From: Flavobacterium terrisoli
GTDB lineage: Bacteria; Bacteroidota; Bacteroidia; Flavobacteriales; Flavobacteriaceae
Length of the DNA: 64,000 nt
Assembly (NCBI RefSeq): GCF_030167905.1
Contig: NZ_JARGNA010000003.1
Span: forward strand, 343,914 to 407,913
Direction: 5' to 3'
The first letter of the stretch is position 1. Each line of letters opens with the position of its first letter. Under the pieces are notes generated by a model that was not told the DNA's origin, did no database searches, and saw only the letters and a list, made by a program, of their open reading frames with translations. The translations under genes were made by a program, and so were the position numbers. Positions 43,164-52,140 of this stretch are shown here, piece by piece.

Positions 43164-43646
43164 ATGAACGTAGAGAAAATATTAGCTATTGCCGGAAAAC
43201 CGGGTTTATATGAATTGAAAGTGCAAACTCGTTCCGGGTTTTTAGCAGAATCACTTTTAGACGGAAAAAAAATCACCGTAGGAATGAGAAGTAATGTGAG
43301 TTTGCTTTCAGAAATTTCGATGTATACTTATAGCGAAGAAAAACCGTTAGCCGACATTATGAGAGCGATAGCCATCAAAGAAAATGAAGGTCCGGCGATT
43401 TCTCACAAAGAAGATAACCACAAGCTGATTGCCTACTTCAAAGAAATTCTACCTGATTATGATGAGGAAAGAGTGTATGCTTCTGATATTAAAAAAGTAT
43501 TGAACTGGTATAATCTTCTTCAGGCTAAAGGTTTGGTTTCAAAAGAAGAACCAAAAGTGGAAAACGCTGAAACCATTAAGGAAGAAGTGGTTGAAGAGGT
43601 AAAGGCAAAGAAAGCACCCAAAAAAGCAACTAAGAAAGAAGAATAG
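43164..43646 (+). CDS. DUF5606 domain protein
   Basis: 160 aa. The first 125 residues (MNVEKILAIAGKPGLYELKV, FLAESLLDGKKITVGMRS, ASDIKKVLNWYNLLQAKGLV) match the Bacteroidota-specific DUF5606 family. The tail is a highly charged Lys/Glu/Val stretch (KEEVVEEVKAKKAPKKATKK) likely to be disordered and nucleic-acid or protein binding. Function not known. It is conserved next to def in flavobacteria, and it has its own promoter and terminator here. Confidence 0.88.
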   Translation: MNVEKILAIAGKPGLYELKVQTRSGFLAESLLDGKKITVGMRSNVSLLSEISMYTYSEEKPLADIMRAIAIKENEGPAISHKEDNHKLIAYFKEILPDYDEERVYASDIKKVLNWYNLLQAKGLVSKEEPKVENAETIKEEVVEEVKAKKAPKKATKKEE

Positions 43647-43668
43647 TTAATTACTTCTTTATAAATAC

Positions 43669-43705
43669 AAATCCTATTGTTGAAATTCAATGATAGGATT
43701 TTTTA
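43669..43705 (+). terminator. Terminator after the DUF5606 gene
   Basis: AAATCCTAT (43669-43677) pairs with ATAGGATTT (43693-43701), 15-base loop, followed by T-rich sequence. Confidence 0.8.
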
Positions 43706-43713
43706 TTTTTACA

Positions 43714-43750
43714 CTCGAGGCCTTTAGGCCGAACTGTACGAAATAACAAA
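43714..43750 (+). repeat. Family 2 repeat, copy E
   Basis: CTCGAGGCCTTTAGGCC (hairpin GGCC-TTTA-GGCC), then GAACTGTACGAAATAACAAA. It lies 10 bases before the mazG ATG. Confidence 0.55.
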
Positions 43751-43759
43751 TCACACTTT

Positions 43760-44533
43760 ATGAACACGCGCCAACAACAACTCGAAGCTTTCAACCGATT
43801 ACTGGATATCATGGATGATTTGCGCGAAAAATGTCCCTGGGACAAAAAGCAAACCCTCGAAAGCCTTCGTCATCTGACCATTGAGGAAACCTATGAATTG
43901 GGCGACGCTATTCTGGATAATGATTTGCAGGAGATTAAAAAAGAGTTGGGCGACCTGTTGCTTCACATTGTTTTTTATGCCAAAATAGGAAGCGAAACCA
44001 ATGACTTTGACATTGCCGATGTGGCGAACAGCATTTGTGATAAGTTAATCGACCGTCATCCGCATATTTATGGCGATGTAGTCGTAGCCGATGAAGAAGA
44101 AGTGAAGCAAAACTGGGAAAAACTCAAACTCAAAGAAGGCAAAAAATCGGTACTCGAAGGCGTTCCGAAAAGCTTACCGGCTTTGGTTAAAGCCAGTCGA
44201 ATTCAGGACAAAGTAAAAGGCGTAGGCTTCGACTGGGAAGAACCGCATCAGGTTTGGGATAAAGTACAGGAAGAATTGAATGAACTTCAGGTTGAGGTCA
44301 ACGCAGGCAATCAGGATAAAATTGAAGGTGAATTTGGCGATGTTCTGTTCTCGATGATAAACTATGCCCGATTCCTAAAAGTCAATCCCGAAGACGCTTT
44401 AGAACGCACCAATAAAAAATTCATGAAGCGATTTATGTATCTCGAAAGCAAAGCCGGTGAACTCGGCAAACCTTTAGCCGATATGACGCTTGCTGAGATG
44501 GATGTGTTTTGGGAAGAAGCGAAGAAACTTTAA
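43760..44533 (+). CDS. mazG: Nucleoside triphosphate pyrophosphohydrolase MazG
   Basis: 257 aa with two tandem MazG domains. The first has KCPWDKKQTLESLRHLTIEETYEL and EIKKELGDLLLHIVFYAKI, the second DPHQVWDKVQEELNELQVEV-like and KIEGEFGDVLFSMINYARF with the EExxE/ExxD metal clusters. It hydrolyses all canonical NTPs/dNTPs to NMP and pyrophosphate. A family 2 repeat lies just before the start and another just after the stop. Confidence 0.93.
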   Translation: MNTRQQQLEAFNRLLDIMDDLREKCPWDKKQTLESLRHLTIEETYELGDAILDNDLQEIKKELGDLLLHIVFYAKIGSETNDFDIADVANSICDKLIDRHPHIYGDVVVADEEEVKQNWEKLKLKEGKKSVLEGVPKSLPALVKASRIQDKVKGVGFDWEEPHQVWDKVQEELNELQVEVNAGNQDKIEGEFGDVLFSMINYARFLKVNPEDALERTNKKFMKRFMYLESKAGELGKPLADMTLAEMDVFWEEAKKL

Positions 44534-44561
44534 CTATATTTGAAAAACTAACCAACCAACA

Positions 44562-44602
44562 CCCGAGGCGCAGCCGAATTGTATGGAGCGCAGCGGAATA
44601 AA
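44562..44602 (+). repeat. Family 2 repeat, copy B
   Basis: CCCGAGGCGCAGCC (mini-hairpin GGC-GCA-GCC) and GTATGGAGCGCAGCGGAATAAA. It ends about 10 bases before the permease ATG at 44613. Confidence 0.6.
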
Positions 44603-44612
44603 AACCAACTTT

Positions 44613-46061
44613 ATGTCTGAAACCAAACACCAATTACAACGTTCTTTAGGATTACTCAATGCCACCAGTATAGTTGCCGGATCCATGATAGGTTCCGGTA
44701 TTTTTATTGTTACTGCCGCCATGGCACGCGATGTCGGATCGGCAGCTTGGTTGCTGGTCATTTGGCTGGTCACCGGATTGTTAACCATGTCGGCCGCTTT
44801 GAGTTATGGCGAATTGGCAGGCATGATGCCCAATGCCGGCGGACAATTTGTTTACATCCAACGCGCTTATGGTAAACTCGCTTCCTTTCTTTATGGCTGG
44901 ACCGTTTTCACCGTAATCCAAACCGGAACCATTGCCGCTGTAGCTGTTGCTTTTGCCAATTATACCGCGGTTTTCTTCCCGGTTTTAGAGACCAAACTTT
45001 TTACGCTTGGCGAAAGTTATGCCTTTACCAACAAACAGGTTTTGGCGATGGCCAGTATTCTTCTGCTCACTTATATCAATACCAAAGGCATCAAAACGGG
45101 AAAAACCATCCAGTTGATGTTTACCCTGGCAAAGCTAACCGCGCTTTTTGCCTTGATTGTTTTGGGCTTGTATGTTGGAATGAAAACCAATGTGTTGTCC
45201 GATAATTTTACCAATATGTGGGAAGCCTCCAAAACGGTGTTGAATCCTGATGGTTCAATTACAGTGACACAACTTACCGGAGTGGCGCTACTTGGTGCGA
45301 TGGGCGCCACGATTATTAACTCCTTATTTTCGAGTGATGCCTGGAACAATGTGACTTTTATTGCTGGTGAAATTAAGGAACCCAAAAAGAACATACCGCG
45401 TAGTTTATTCCTTGGAACCTTAATCGTGACCATCATTTATATTATGGCCAATATTGCCTATCTGGCTTTGTTGCCGATGAAAGGAACGCCGGATGCCATT
45501 GCTGTTTTTGACAACGGAATCATGTTTGCAGCTCAGGATAGAGTAGGTGCAGCTGCCGCCAATATGATACTCGGAAACATCGGTGTTTTTGTGATGGCCG
45601 GATTGATTATGGTTTCAACTTTTGGCTGTAACAGCGGATTGGTTTTGGCCGGAGGAAGAGTATTCTATGCGATGTCAAAAGAAGGTTTGTTCTTTAAAAA
45701 AGCAGGTGAATTGAATAAAAACGACGTGCCTGAAAAAGCGCTTTGGTTCCAATGTATTTGGGCTTGTTTGCTTTGTATTTCCGGGAAGTATGGTGATTTG
45801 TTGACCTATGCTACTTTTGCTTCGTTGTTATTCTATATGCTGACAACCTATGGTATTTTTATCCTGAGAAAGAAAGAACCCGATGCGGAAAGACCCTACA
45901 GGGCTTTTGGTTACCCAATCATTCCTGCGTTGTATATCATTCTGACTGCAGCCATTTGTGTGGCCTTATTGATTTACGATACCGTAAACACAGGATTAGG
46001 TTTGGTCATTGTCGCCTTAGGAATCCCGGTGTATTATCTGTTTATGAACAAAAAAGAATAA
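44613..46061 (+). CDS. Amino-acid permease, APC superfamily
   Basis: 482 aa with about 12 membrane helices. The helix 1 motif GSMIGSGIFIVTAAMAR is the APC substrate-binding signature, and SNFGCNSGLVLAGGRVFYAMSKEGLFFKKA-like sequence (about 345-375) is the conserved loop. Na+- or proton-coupled import of an amino acid, specificity unknown (nearest to the LAT/arginine-agmatine group). The start ATG 44613 is preceded by the family 2 repeat; an ATG at 44583 lies inside that repeat and was rejected. A perfect bidirectional terminator follows. Confidence 0.88.
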   Translation: MSETKHQLQRSLGLLNATSIVAGSMIGSGIFIVTAAMARDVGSAAWLLVIWLVTGLLTMSAALSYGELAGMMPNAGGQFVYIQRAYGKLASFLYGWTVFTVIQTGTIAAVAVAFANYTAVFFPVLETKLFTLGESYAFTNKQVLAMASILLLTYINTKGIKTGKTIQLMFTLAKLTALFALIVLGLYVGMKTNVLSDNFTNMWEASKTVLNPDGSITVTQLTGVALLGAMGATIINSLFSSDAWNNVTFIAGEIKEPKKNIPRSLFLGTLIVTIIYIMANIAYLALLPMKGTPDAIAVFDNGIMFAAQDRVGAAAANMILGNIGVFVMAGLIMVSTFGCNSGLVLAGGRVFYAMSKEGLFFKKAGELNKNDVPEKALWFQCIWACLLCISGKYGDLLTYATFASLLFYMLTTYGIFILRKKEPDAERPYRAFGYPIIPALYIILTAAICVALLIYDTVNTGLGLVIVALGIPVYYLFMNKKE

Positions 46062-46093
46062 AAAAAGAGTCCCAAATTTGGGACTCTTTTTTT
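46061..46093. terminator. Bidirectional terminator, perfect palindrome
   Basis: Arms AAAAAAGAGTCCCAAA (46061-46076) and TTTGGGACTCTTTTTT pair end to end, with T/A tracts on both sides. It serves the permease (plus) and the prolyl isomerase (minus) that converge here. Confidence 0.85.
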
Positions 46094-46112
46094 ATATAAT
46101 GTACATTGAAAA

Positions 46113-47309
46113 TTATTTAGTCGGAGCAGTTTCTAACATTTCAATTTCGAAAATAACATTTGAATTTGGCGGAATAGCACTTCCTGCACCTCTTTCAGCC
46201 CAAGCCAATTTAGCTGGAATGAAAACCAATGCTTTGTCTCCAAAGTTCATGAAACTCAATCCTTCAATAAATCCGGCAATCAAACCATCTTTTTTGCCAT
46301 AAGGGAAAGGGAAAGGTTGGTAACCGTTTTGTTTGGCTCTGTTTTCATCAAATTTCCCACACTCTTTGTTTACGCTTTCATAGCTGCTGTCAAATAGTGT
46401 TCCGTCTTCTAAATAACCGGCATAATTGATATAAACGTTTGTTCCATCAGCTGGTTTTTTATCAGTTCCTTTTTGGATGATTTTGTATCTTACTCCTGTT
46501 GGTGTTTCGGTACAAGTTGGTTTTGTCTCAGTAAAATATTTTGCTTTTGCAGCGAATACCGGAGCATATTTTGCTTTGTATTCAGCTTGTTTTGCCGCTT
46601 CAGCTTCCGCTTGTTTTTTTCTGCTTTCTGCAAGAGCAGCAGCTTCTTTAGCATCATCACCGGCTTTGTTGGCCATATAGTCTGCAAAAGTTTTGGCAGC
46701 ATCAAATTTTTTGGCTTCAGCACCAATTCTGTTGATGGTTATTTTCTTGATGATATCATCTTGTTTGATAGCATTTACGACATCCTGACCTTTGGTTACA
46801 TAACCAAAGATGGTGTGCTTTCCGTTTAACCAAGAAGTTTCTTTATGTGTGATGAAAAATTGGGAACCATTGGTTTTTGGTCCTGAATTGGCCATAGCCA
46901 AAATACCGGCTTTGTTAAAAACGGCATCAGTGAATTCATCTTTAAAAGCATAACCCGGGCCACCTGAACCATTTCCGGCAGGATCACCACCCTGAATCAT
47001 AAAGTCGGCAATTACCCTGTGGAATTTTAATCCGTCATAAAAAGGCTTTCCTTTTAAATTAGCATCAACAACAGAAGCATTTGTTCCTTCTGCCAGAGAG
47101 ATAAAATTGGCAACGGTAATTGGGGTTCTTTTATAATCCAACTGAATCAGGATTTCACCTTTGTCAGTATCAATTTTGGCAAAAATTCCTTCTGTAGTAC
47201 TGCTTGTTGAAGGTTTGCTGTCCGCAGCGGCTGTTTTTTTCTTGGTTTGTGCTATGCCACTTGTCAATCCCATAACAAGTAAGCAAAGAATACTAAATTT
47301 TATTTTCAT
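46113..47309 (-). CDS. Fused cyclophilin-FKBP peptidylprolyl isomerase (398 aa)
   Basis: Signal peptide (GLTSGIAQ, ends near 21), then a cyclophilin domain (about 43-205: [54 protein letters not shown]), a Lys/Glu/Ala-rich helical linker (about 205-260) and a C-terminal FKBP domain ([49 protein letters not shown]). Two unrelated isomerase folds in one exported protein: a dual-family immunophilin. It is paralogous to the next gene upstream, and followed by the bidirectional terminator. Confidence 0.93.
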   Translation of the reverse strand: MKIKFSILCLLVMGLTSGIAQTKKKTAAADSKPSTSSTTEGIFAKIDTDKGEILIQLDYKRTPITVANFISLAEGTNASVVDANLKGKPFYDGLKFHRVIADFMIQGGDPAGNGSGGPGYAFKDEFTDAVFNKAGILAMANSGPKTNGSQFFITHKETSWLNGKHTIFGYVTKGQDVVNAIKQDDIIKKITINRIGAEAKKFDAAKTFADYMANKAGDDAKEAAALAESRKKQAEAEAAKQAEYKAKYAPVFAAKAKYFTETKPTCTETPTGVRYKIIQKGTDKKPADGTNVYINYAGYLEDGTLFDSSYESVNKECGKFDENRAKQNGYQPFPFPYGKKDGLIAGFIEGLSFMNFGDKALVFIPAKLAWAERGAGSAIPPNSNVIFEIEMLETAPTK

Positions 47310-47335
47310 TGTTCTAATTGATTTGTTATTATTAT

Positions 47336-48379
47336 TTATTTTAAAATTTCAATTTCAAAAACCATGTTAGCATTAGGCGGAATCACTCTTCCGGCGCCTT
47401 GTTCACCATAAGCCAAATCTGATGGGATGAAAAGTATGGCCTTTTCACCCGCTTTCAATTGTTGTATCCCTTCAATCATCCCGGGAATAAGTTGGTTTGC
47501 ACCACCAACATTGTAAGTCAACCTTGAATATCCGTTTTGCATTGCTCTTCGTTCGTCAAAAATTCCATGTTGTTTGGCAACTTCAGGTTCACTGGTATCA
47601 ACAAGTGTTCCATCTTCTAAAAAGCCTGAATAGATAACCGTTAATTTACTTCCTTGTTTAGGACTTTCTGAAGTAGAAGTCTGAGTAATTTTATAAGCAA
47701 CTCCCGATGGTAACTTTATGGCCGCCTTTTTTATATCGTTAAAAGCATTTGTTTTTTGGTCTTTTGCAGATTTTTGTTTTTTGAAATAATCAGAAAAAAC
47801 CTGAACGGCATCAAACTTTTTGACATCTTCACCTTTTCTGATAATGGTTACCGCAATCATTTCATCGTTTTTTTCAATTTTATTGACCACGTCCATACCT
47901 TCAGCCACACGACCAAAAATACTATAACCACCATCTAATTGTGGTGTTGCTTTTAAAGTAATATAAAATTGACATCCATTAGTGTCAGGTCCCGAATTGG
48001 CCATAGCCAAAATACCAGCCTTATCATGTTTTAAAGTACTGATTTCATTTTTAAAAATATAACCCGGATCGCCTGAGCCATTCCCGTAAGGATCTCCGCC
48101 CTGAATCACAAAACCTGGTTCAACGCGGTGGAAAATCGTACCGTCATAAAAAGGTTTTCCTTTTAAATCATCCATCACAAAAGGATTGTTTCCTTCGGCT
48201 AAGGTTACAAAATTAGCCACCGTAACCGGTGCTTTTTTATAGTCAAGCCGCAAAAGGATGATTCCTTTTGTAGTTTCAATTTCGGCATACAAACCGTCTT
48301 TTAAATTTTTGTGTTCTTCTTTACAAGAGCTTACCATAATAGATAAAGCCAATACAAAAAGACTGATTGTTTTTTTCAT
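47336..48379 (-). CDS. Fused cyclophilin-FKBP peptidylprolyl isomerase lipoprotein (347 aa)
   Basis: Lipobox MVSSC, lipidated Cys19. A cyclophilin domain (about 32-185: [50 protein letters not shown]) and an FKBP domain (about 225-347: [48 protein letters not shown]). Both carry the consensus substrate residues. It differs from its 398 aa neighbour in the short linker and in lipid anchoring. It sits 12 bp downstream of gldI. Confidence 0.93.
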   Translation of the reverse strand: MKKTISLFVLALSIMVSSCKEEHKNLKDGLYAEIETTKGIILLRLDYKKAPVTVANFVTLAEGNNPFVMDDLKGKPFYDGTIFHRVEPGFVIQGGDPYGNGSGDPGYIFKNEISTLKHDKAGILAMANSGPDTNGCQFYITLKATPQLDGGYSIFGRVAEGMDVVNKIEKNDEMIAVTIIRKGEDVKKFDAVQVFSDYFKKQKSAKDQKTNAFNDIKKAAIKLPSGVAYKITQTSTSESPKQGSKLTVIYSGFLEDGTLVDTSEPEVAKQHGIFDERRAMQNGYSRLTYNVGGANQLIPGMIEGIQQLKAGEKAILFIPSDLAYGEQGAGRVIPPNANMVFEIEILK

Positions 48380-48391
48380 TTGGAGTAATAA

Positions 48392-48955
48392 TTAATTTTC
48401 GGTTTTTATTTTGGTTTCTGGTTTAAAATCGTGTAGCGTTACGGTACAAATCAAAGGCACATTGGAACCAATTCTTTTGTTGTCACCGTGATAGCCATAA
48501 GCCATGTGTGATGGAAACAGGAAAGTTACTTTTTCATTTTTGTGCATTAACTTAATGCCATGACGCAATCCCATCATGATGTTTTGCTTGTCGACCACAT
48601 AAGTTTGCGGACGCAATTCCACTTCAGAATAGACAACATTGCCTTTCAAATCTTTAATTTCGTAGTCAAAATTGGCCACGTCGCCTTTTTTAGGTCGAAG
48701 CGTATCGGTTTCATTTTTGGTTTCATAATGGTACCAATAGCCTTTTTTGGAAGCGATGTATTTTATCTGCGGATTGCTTTTGATGATTGAATCAATTTTA
48801 GCTTCTTCTCCGGCAATCATTTTCTTATTGCGCTCAATGGATTCTTTCATAAAAGTTCCTGATGAACGGGAAATCGGCATGCGCGCTTGTTGTTGTTTGC
48901 AACTCATCAGGGTTACAAAAACTATTAGTAAAGCAATTTGGGTGATCTTTTTCAT
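48392..48955 (-). CDS. gldI: Gliding-motility-associated FKBP-type prolyl isomerase GldI
   Basis: 187 aa lipoprotein (lipobox LMSC, Cys19). An N-terminal charged stalk (ESIERNKKMIAGEEAKIDSII) leads to an FKBP domain (KKGDVANFDYEIKDLKGNVVY, GIKLMHKNEKVTFLFPSHMAYGYHGDN). In F. johnsoniae GldI is needed for gliding and secretion, presumably by folding T9SS or motility proteins in the periplasm. The start is 3 bp downstream of the DHH gene stop. This assignment is based on architecture and recalled similarity. Confidence 0.85.
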   Translation of the reverse strand: MKKITQIALLIVFVTLMSCKQQQARMPISRSSGTFMKESIERNKKMIAGEEAKIDSIIKSNPQIKYIASKKGYWYHYETKNETDTLRPKKGDVANFDYEIKDLKGNVVYSEVELRPQTYVVDKQNIMMGLRHGIKLMHKNEKVTFLFPSHMAYGYHGDNKRIGSNVPLICTVTLHDFKPETKIKTEN

Positions 48956-48958
48956 GTA

Positions 48959-49963
48959 CTAAATAGTTATTTTCGAAATTAAGTTTTCAAATTTTTTGAT
49001 GGTTTCTTTCATACTTTCATATGATTTTCCTCCGGCAGCATTAATATGACCGCCACCGTTGAAATGGTCTCTTGCAAATTGATTCACATCAAAATTTCCT
49101 TGTGAACGGAACGAGATTTTAATAATGTTTTCATCTCTGTGTTCAATAAAAATGGCTGCAAAATGTATGCCTTTAATAGTCAAACCATAATTTACTACAC
49201 CTTCGGTGTCGCCTTTTTCATAATGGAACTCGTCCAATTCCTTCTGAGAAAGCGTGATATATGATGTTTTATATTCGGGGAACACTTTCATGTTTTGTAA
49301 AGCTCTTCCCAAAAGCTGCAAACGGTTGTATGAGTTGTTGTCAAAAAGCTGATTGTGTATCTCACTGTTGTCAATGCCCAAATCAATCAGTTCGGCCACA
49401 ATTCTATGTGTTGTTCCGGTGGTTGACGGAAAACGAAATGATCCAGAATCCGTCGCGATTCCGGTATATATGCAACTTGCAATGGTTGTATCAATCAGGT
49501 CTTTTTTACCTAAAAATGAAATGAAATTGTAAATCATCTCACAGGTTGAGCCAAAAACCGTATCCGAATAAGTATAAGTCGCAAAAGTATCCGGTTTTTG
49601 ATGATGGTCAATCATAATCATCGGAGCGGTCACTTTGCTCAAAACCTGTTCCATTTCACCGGTTCTGTGCAATGCATTAAAATCCAAAGTGAAAACAATT
49701 TCAGATTCCTGGATTATTTTACTGCATTTTTCTTTGTCGTTTTCATAAACCAATACCGTTTCAGAACTTGGCAGCCAAGCCAGAAAATTGGGAAATTCAT
49801 TCGGTGAAATCACTATGGGCTGATGGTTCATCTTTAACAGGAAATGATACAATGCTAAAGTAGAACCCATGGCATCTCCATCTGGACTTCGGTGTGGAAT
49901 TATCGCAATTCTTTTTGGCGTCGCCAATAATTGTTGAATGGCAAAAATGTCTTCTTTTTTCAT
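48959..49963 (-). CDS. DHH-family phosphoesterase, NrnA/oligoribonuclease-like
   Basis: 334 aa. The DHH domain has HRSPDGDAMGS, a second site LDFNALHR and IDHHQKP (the DHH motif), and a C-terminal DHHA1 domain with SFRSQGNFDVNQFARDHFNGGGHINAAGG. It hydrolyses short RNA oligomers (nanoRNAs) and often 3'-phosphoadenosine 5'-phosphate. It is the first gene of the leftward cluster that also has gldI and the two dual immunophilins. Confidence 0.92.
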   Translation of the reverse strand: MKKEDIFAIQQLLATPKRIAIIPHRSPDGDAMGSTLALYHFLLKMNHQPIVISPNEFPNFLAWLPSSETVLVYENDKEKCSKIIQESEIVFTLDFNALHRTGEMEQVLSKVTAPMIMIDHHQKPDTFATYTYSDTVFGSTCEMIYNFISFLGKKDLIDTTIASCIYTGIATDSGSFRFPSTTGTTHRIVAELIDLGIDNSEIHNQLFDNNSYNRLQLLGRALQNMKVFPEYKTSYITLSQKELDEFHYEKGDTEGVVNYGLTIKGIHFAAIFIEHRDENIIKISFRSQGNFDVNQFARDHFNGGGHINAAGGKSYESMKETIKKFENLISKITI

Positions 49964-49999
49964 AGATGGCGAAGTTACATTTTTTTCAGGAAATGGAAA

Positions 50000-50371
50000 T
50001 TATTTGGATACAAAAAGTCCGAACCAAACCGCAAAAAGTCCGAGAAGAATGCTCAAACCGATATAAGCAAAAGCCAAAAGTGAATTGTTGTTTTGAAACA
50101 GCGTATAATTTTCCATGCCAAAAGTAGAAAAAGTCGTATAGCCGCCACAAAATCCGGTGACTAAGAACCACTTCAGGTTGCTGTCAGTCAGTTGGTTTTT
50201 TTCTAGAATTCCAATGAATAATCCAATCAGAAAACAGCCAACAATATTCGCTAAGAATGTCGCCAACGGAAAATGATTCGACCAGAATTTGGATACCAAA
50301 ACCGTAGTCAAAAAACGCAGAACACTTCCGATGGCACCGCCTAAAGCAATATATAAAATGGTTTTAAGCAT
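50000..50371 (-). CDS. crcB: Fluoride channel/exporter CrcB (Fluc)
   Basis: 123 aa with four membrane helices, GGAIGSVLRFLTT at the N-terminus, and the conserved NIVGCFLIGLFIG and GFCGGYTTFSTFGME motifs (phenylalanine box of Fluc). Two subunits assemble as an antiparallel dimeric channel that removes cytoplasmic fluoride. It starts directly against the rluF stop. No fluoride riboswitch seen, because it is the second gene of the pair. Confidence 0.94.
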   Translation of the reverse strand: MLKTILYIALGGAIGSVLRFLTTVLVSKFWSNHFPLATFLANIVGCFLIGLFIGILEKNQLTDSNLKWFLVTGFCGGYTTFSTFGMENYTLFQNNNSLLAFAYIGLSILLGLFAVWFGLFVSK

Positions 50372-51145
50372 TTAGTCTCTTTTGTTGATTCTTCGGGTAA
50401 TTTTTTCCTTAGGTAAACTCGCTTCTTCGGTTTTGCTTGAAGGCTCGATCAATTTGTTCAGTTGCTTGATTTCATTATCGGTTAAATCGCGATAGCGGCC
50501 AACATGGACATCGAGGGAAATATTGATGATTCGCGTTCTTTTCAATGCGGTTACTTCGTAACCCAAATATTCACACATCCTGCGGATTTGACGGTTCAAA
50601 CCTTGGGTCAGAATGATTTTGAAAACATATTTACTGATTTGCTCGACTTTGCATTTTCGGGTAACGGTATCCAAAATCGGAATGCCATTGCCCATGCGTT
50701 CGATAAATCTGTCGGTAATTGGACGGTTAACGGTTACGATATATTCTTTCTCGTGATTGTTTCTTGCCCGAAGGATTTTGTTGACAATATCACCGTCATT
50801 GGTCATAAAAATCAAGCCTTCACTGGCTTTGTCCAAACGCCCGATAGGAAAAATGCGTTTCGGATAATTGATATAATCCACAATGTTGTCGCGTACATTC
50901 TGGTTGGTAGTGCATTCAATGCCAACCGGTTTGTAGAAAGCCAAATAGACCGGTTTTTCGGTTTTTTCGCGTATGAGTTTGCCATCGACACGTATTTCAT
51001 CGTCAGCAGAAACCTTAGTTCCCATTTCCGGAACGATGCCATTAATGGTAATTCTGCCTTGTTCCAATAATTTATCGGCTTCGCGTCGCGAGCAAAACCC
51101 ACTTTCGGAGAGGAATTTATTAATACGGGTTTGATTGACTTCCAT
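50372..51145 (-). CDS. rluF: 23S rRNA pseudouridine synthase RluF
   Basis: 257 aa. An S4 RNA-binding domain ([22 protein letters not shown]) precedes the catalytic domain with [16 protein letters not shown] (catalytic Asp). The [13 protein letters not shown] and [24 protein letters not shown] regions match RluF (U2604) rather than RluB or RsuA. ATG 51145 (MEVNQTRI) is preferred; six upstream codons from 51163 lack family similarity. The crcB gene follows on at once. Confidence 0.9.
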   Translation of the reverse strand: MEVNQTRINKFLSESGFCSRREADKLLEQGRITINGIVPEMGTKVSADDEIRVDGKLIREKTEKPVYLAFYKPVGIECTTNQNVRDNIVDYINYPKRIFPIGRLDKASEGLIFMTNDGDIVNKILRARNNHEKEYIVTVNRPITDRFIERMGNGIPILDTVTRKCKVEQISKYVFKIILTQGLNRQIRRMCEYLGYEVTALKRTRIINISLDVHVGRYRDLTDNEIKQLNKLIEPSSKTEEASLPKEKITRRINKRD

Positions 51146-51226
51146 TTGGCAAATATAAAACAATTTAGCGATTGAAAGTTCTTGATAAGATGTTCAAAAG
51201 TTAGCCTTAAAAAGCGTTAAAAAAGG

Positions 51227-51256
51227 TTTGTAGGTATTAAGTTTTTGTTATTTTTA
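51227..51256 (+). promoter_or_regulatory. Promoter of the cyanophycinase gene
   Basis: -33 TTTG (51227-51230), 18 bases, TATTTTTA (51249-51256), one base off TAnnTTTG. The ATG is 6 bases downstream, so transcript leaders would be very short. Confidence 0.5.
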
Positions 51257-51261
51257 CCCAC

Positions 51262-52140
51262 ATGAATATACGTGGAAAATTAATAATAATAGGTGGCGCT
51301 GTTGATAAAGGTAGTTTCACTGAAACCGATTTAGATAAAAATGCGGCAAAGAATTTAAACTTTTTTGAAGCCGGAATTTTAAAGAGAATAATTGAAGAAT
51401 CTAAGCATAAAAAAGACTCTCGAATTGAAGTCATTACAACGGCTTCCAAAATCCCAAGAGAGATTGGTCCCGAATATGTGAAAGCCCTGCATTATTTAGG
51501 TGCCGACAATGTGGATGTGTTGAATATCGAAAGACGCGAACAAGCTTCAGAGCCTGAAGTATTGGCGCGTTTGAGAGCAGCTGATGTAGTGATGTTTACC
51601 GGTGGTGATCAATTGCGATTGACTTCAATACTAGGTGGAACGCCGTTTCATGATATTATCTTGGACAAATACCACAACGAAGAATTTATCTACGCCGGAA
51701 CTTCAGCCGGAGCTGCAGCCGCTTCCAATAATATGATTTACCAGGGAAGCAGTAGTGAAGCTTTGTTGAAAGGCGAAGTAAAAATCACTTCAGGTTTGGG
51801 ACTTATTGATGGTGTGATTATCGATACCCATTTTGTGCAACGCGGAAGAATTGGTCGTTTGTTTCAATCCGTAGTTGGAAATCCAAAGGTATTAGGAATC
51901 GGGCTTGGAGAAGATACCGGTTTGTTAATAACACACAATACTAAAATGGAAGCTATCGGTTCGGGATTGGTAATTCTGGTTGACGGAAGAGAAATCAAAG
52001 ACACCAATCTGACTCAGGTTGAATTGGGCCAACCCATTTCGATTAACCATTTGGTGACCCATGTAATGAGCATGTATGACACTTTTGATTTGGCTACTTT
52101 TAAAATGACTATTAAGTCTTCCCAATACGTTCAATCCTAA
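51262..52140 (+). CDS. cphB: Cyanophycinase
   Basis: 292 aa serine peptidase of family S51. The nucleophile elbow GTSAG gives Ser148, and GGDQLRLTSILGGTP, DTHFVQRGRIGRL and GLGEDTGLLI are typical. It degrades the storage polymer cyanophycin to beta-Asp-Arg dipeptides. It overlaps the isoaspartyl peptidase by one base, so a coupled degradation pathway is likely. No cyanophycin synthetase follows, unlike the gene order I recall in other Flavobacterium. Confidence 0.93.
   Translation: MNIRGKLIIIGGAVDKGSFTETDLDKNAAKNLNFFEAGILKRIIEESKHKKDSRIEVITTASKIPREIGPEYVKALHYLGADNVDVLNIERREQASEPEVLARLRAADVVMFTGGDQLRLTSILGGTPFHDIILDKYHNEEFIYAGTSAGAAAASNNMIYQGSSSEALLKGEVKITSGLGLIDGVIIDTHFVQRGRIGRLFQSVVGNPKVLGIGLGEDTGLLITHNTKMEAIGSGLVILVDGREIKDTNLTQVELGQPISINHLVTHVMSMYDTFDLATFKMTIKSSQYVQS

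Noticed and set aside
50504..51070. 188-codon open frame on the plus strand opposite rluF
   Set aside because: rluF on the minus strand has complete S4 and catalytic motifs; the opposite frame has none.
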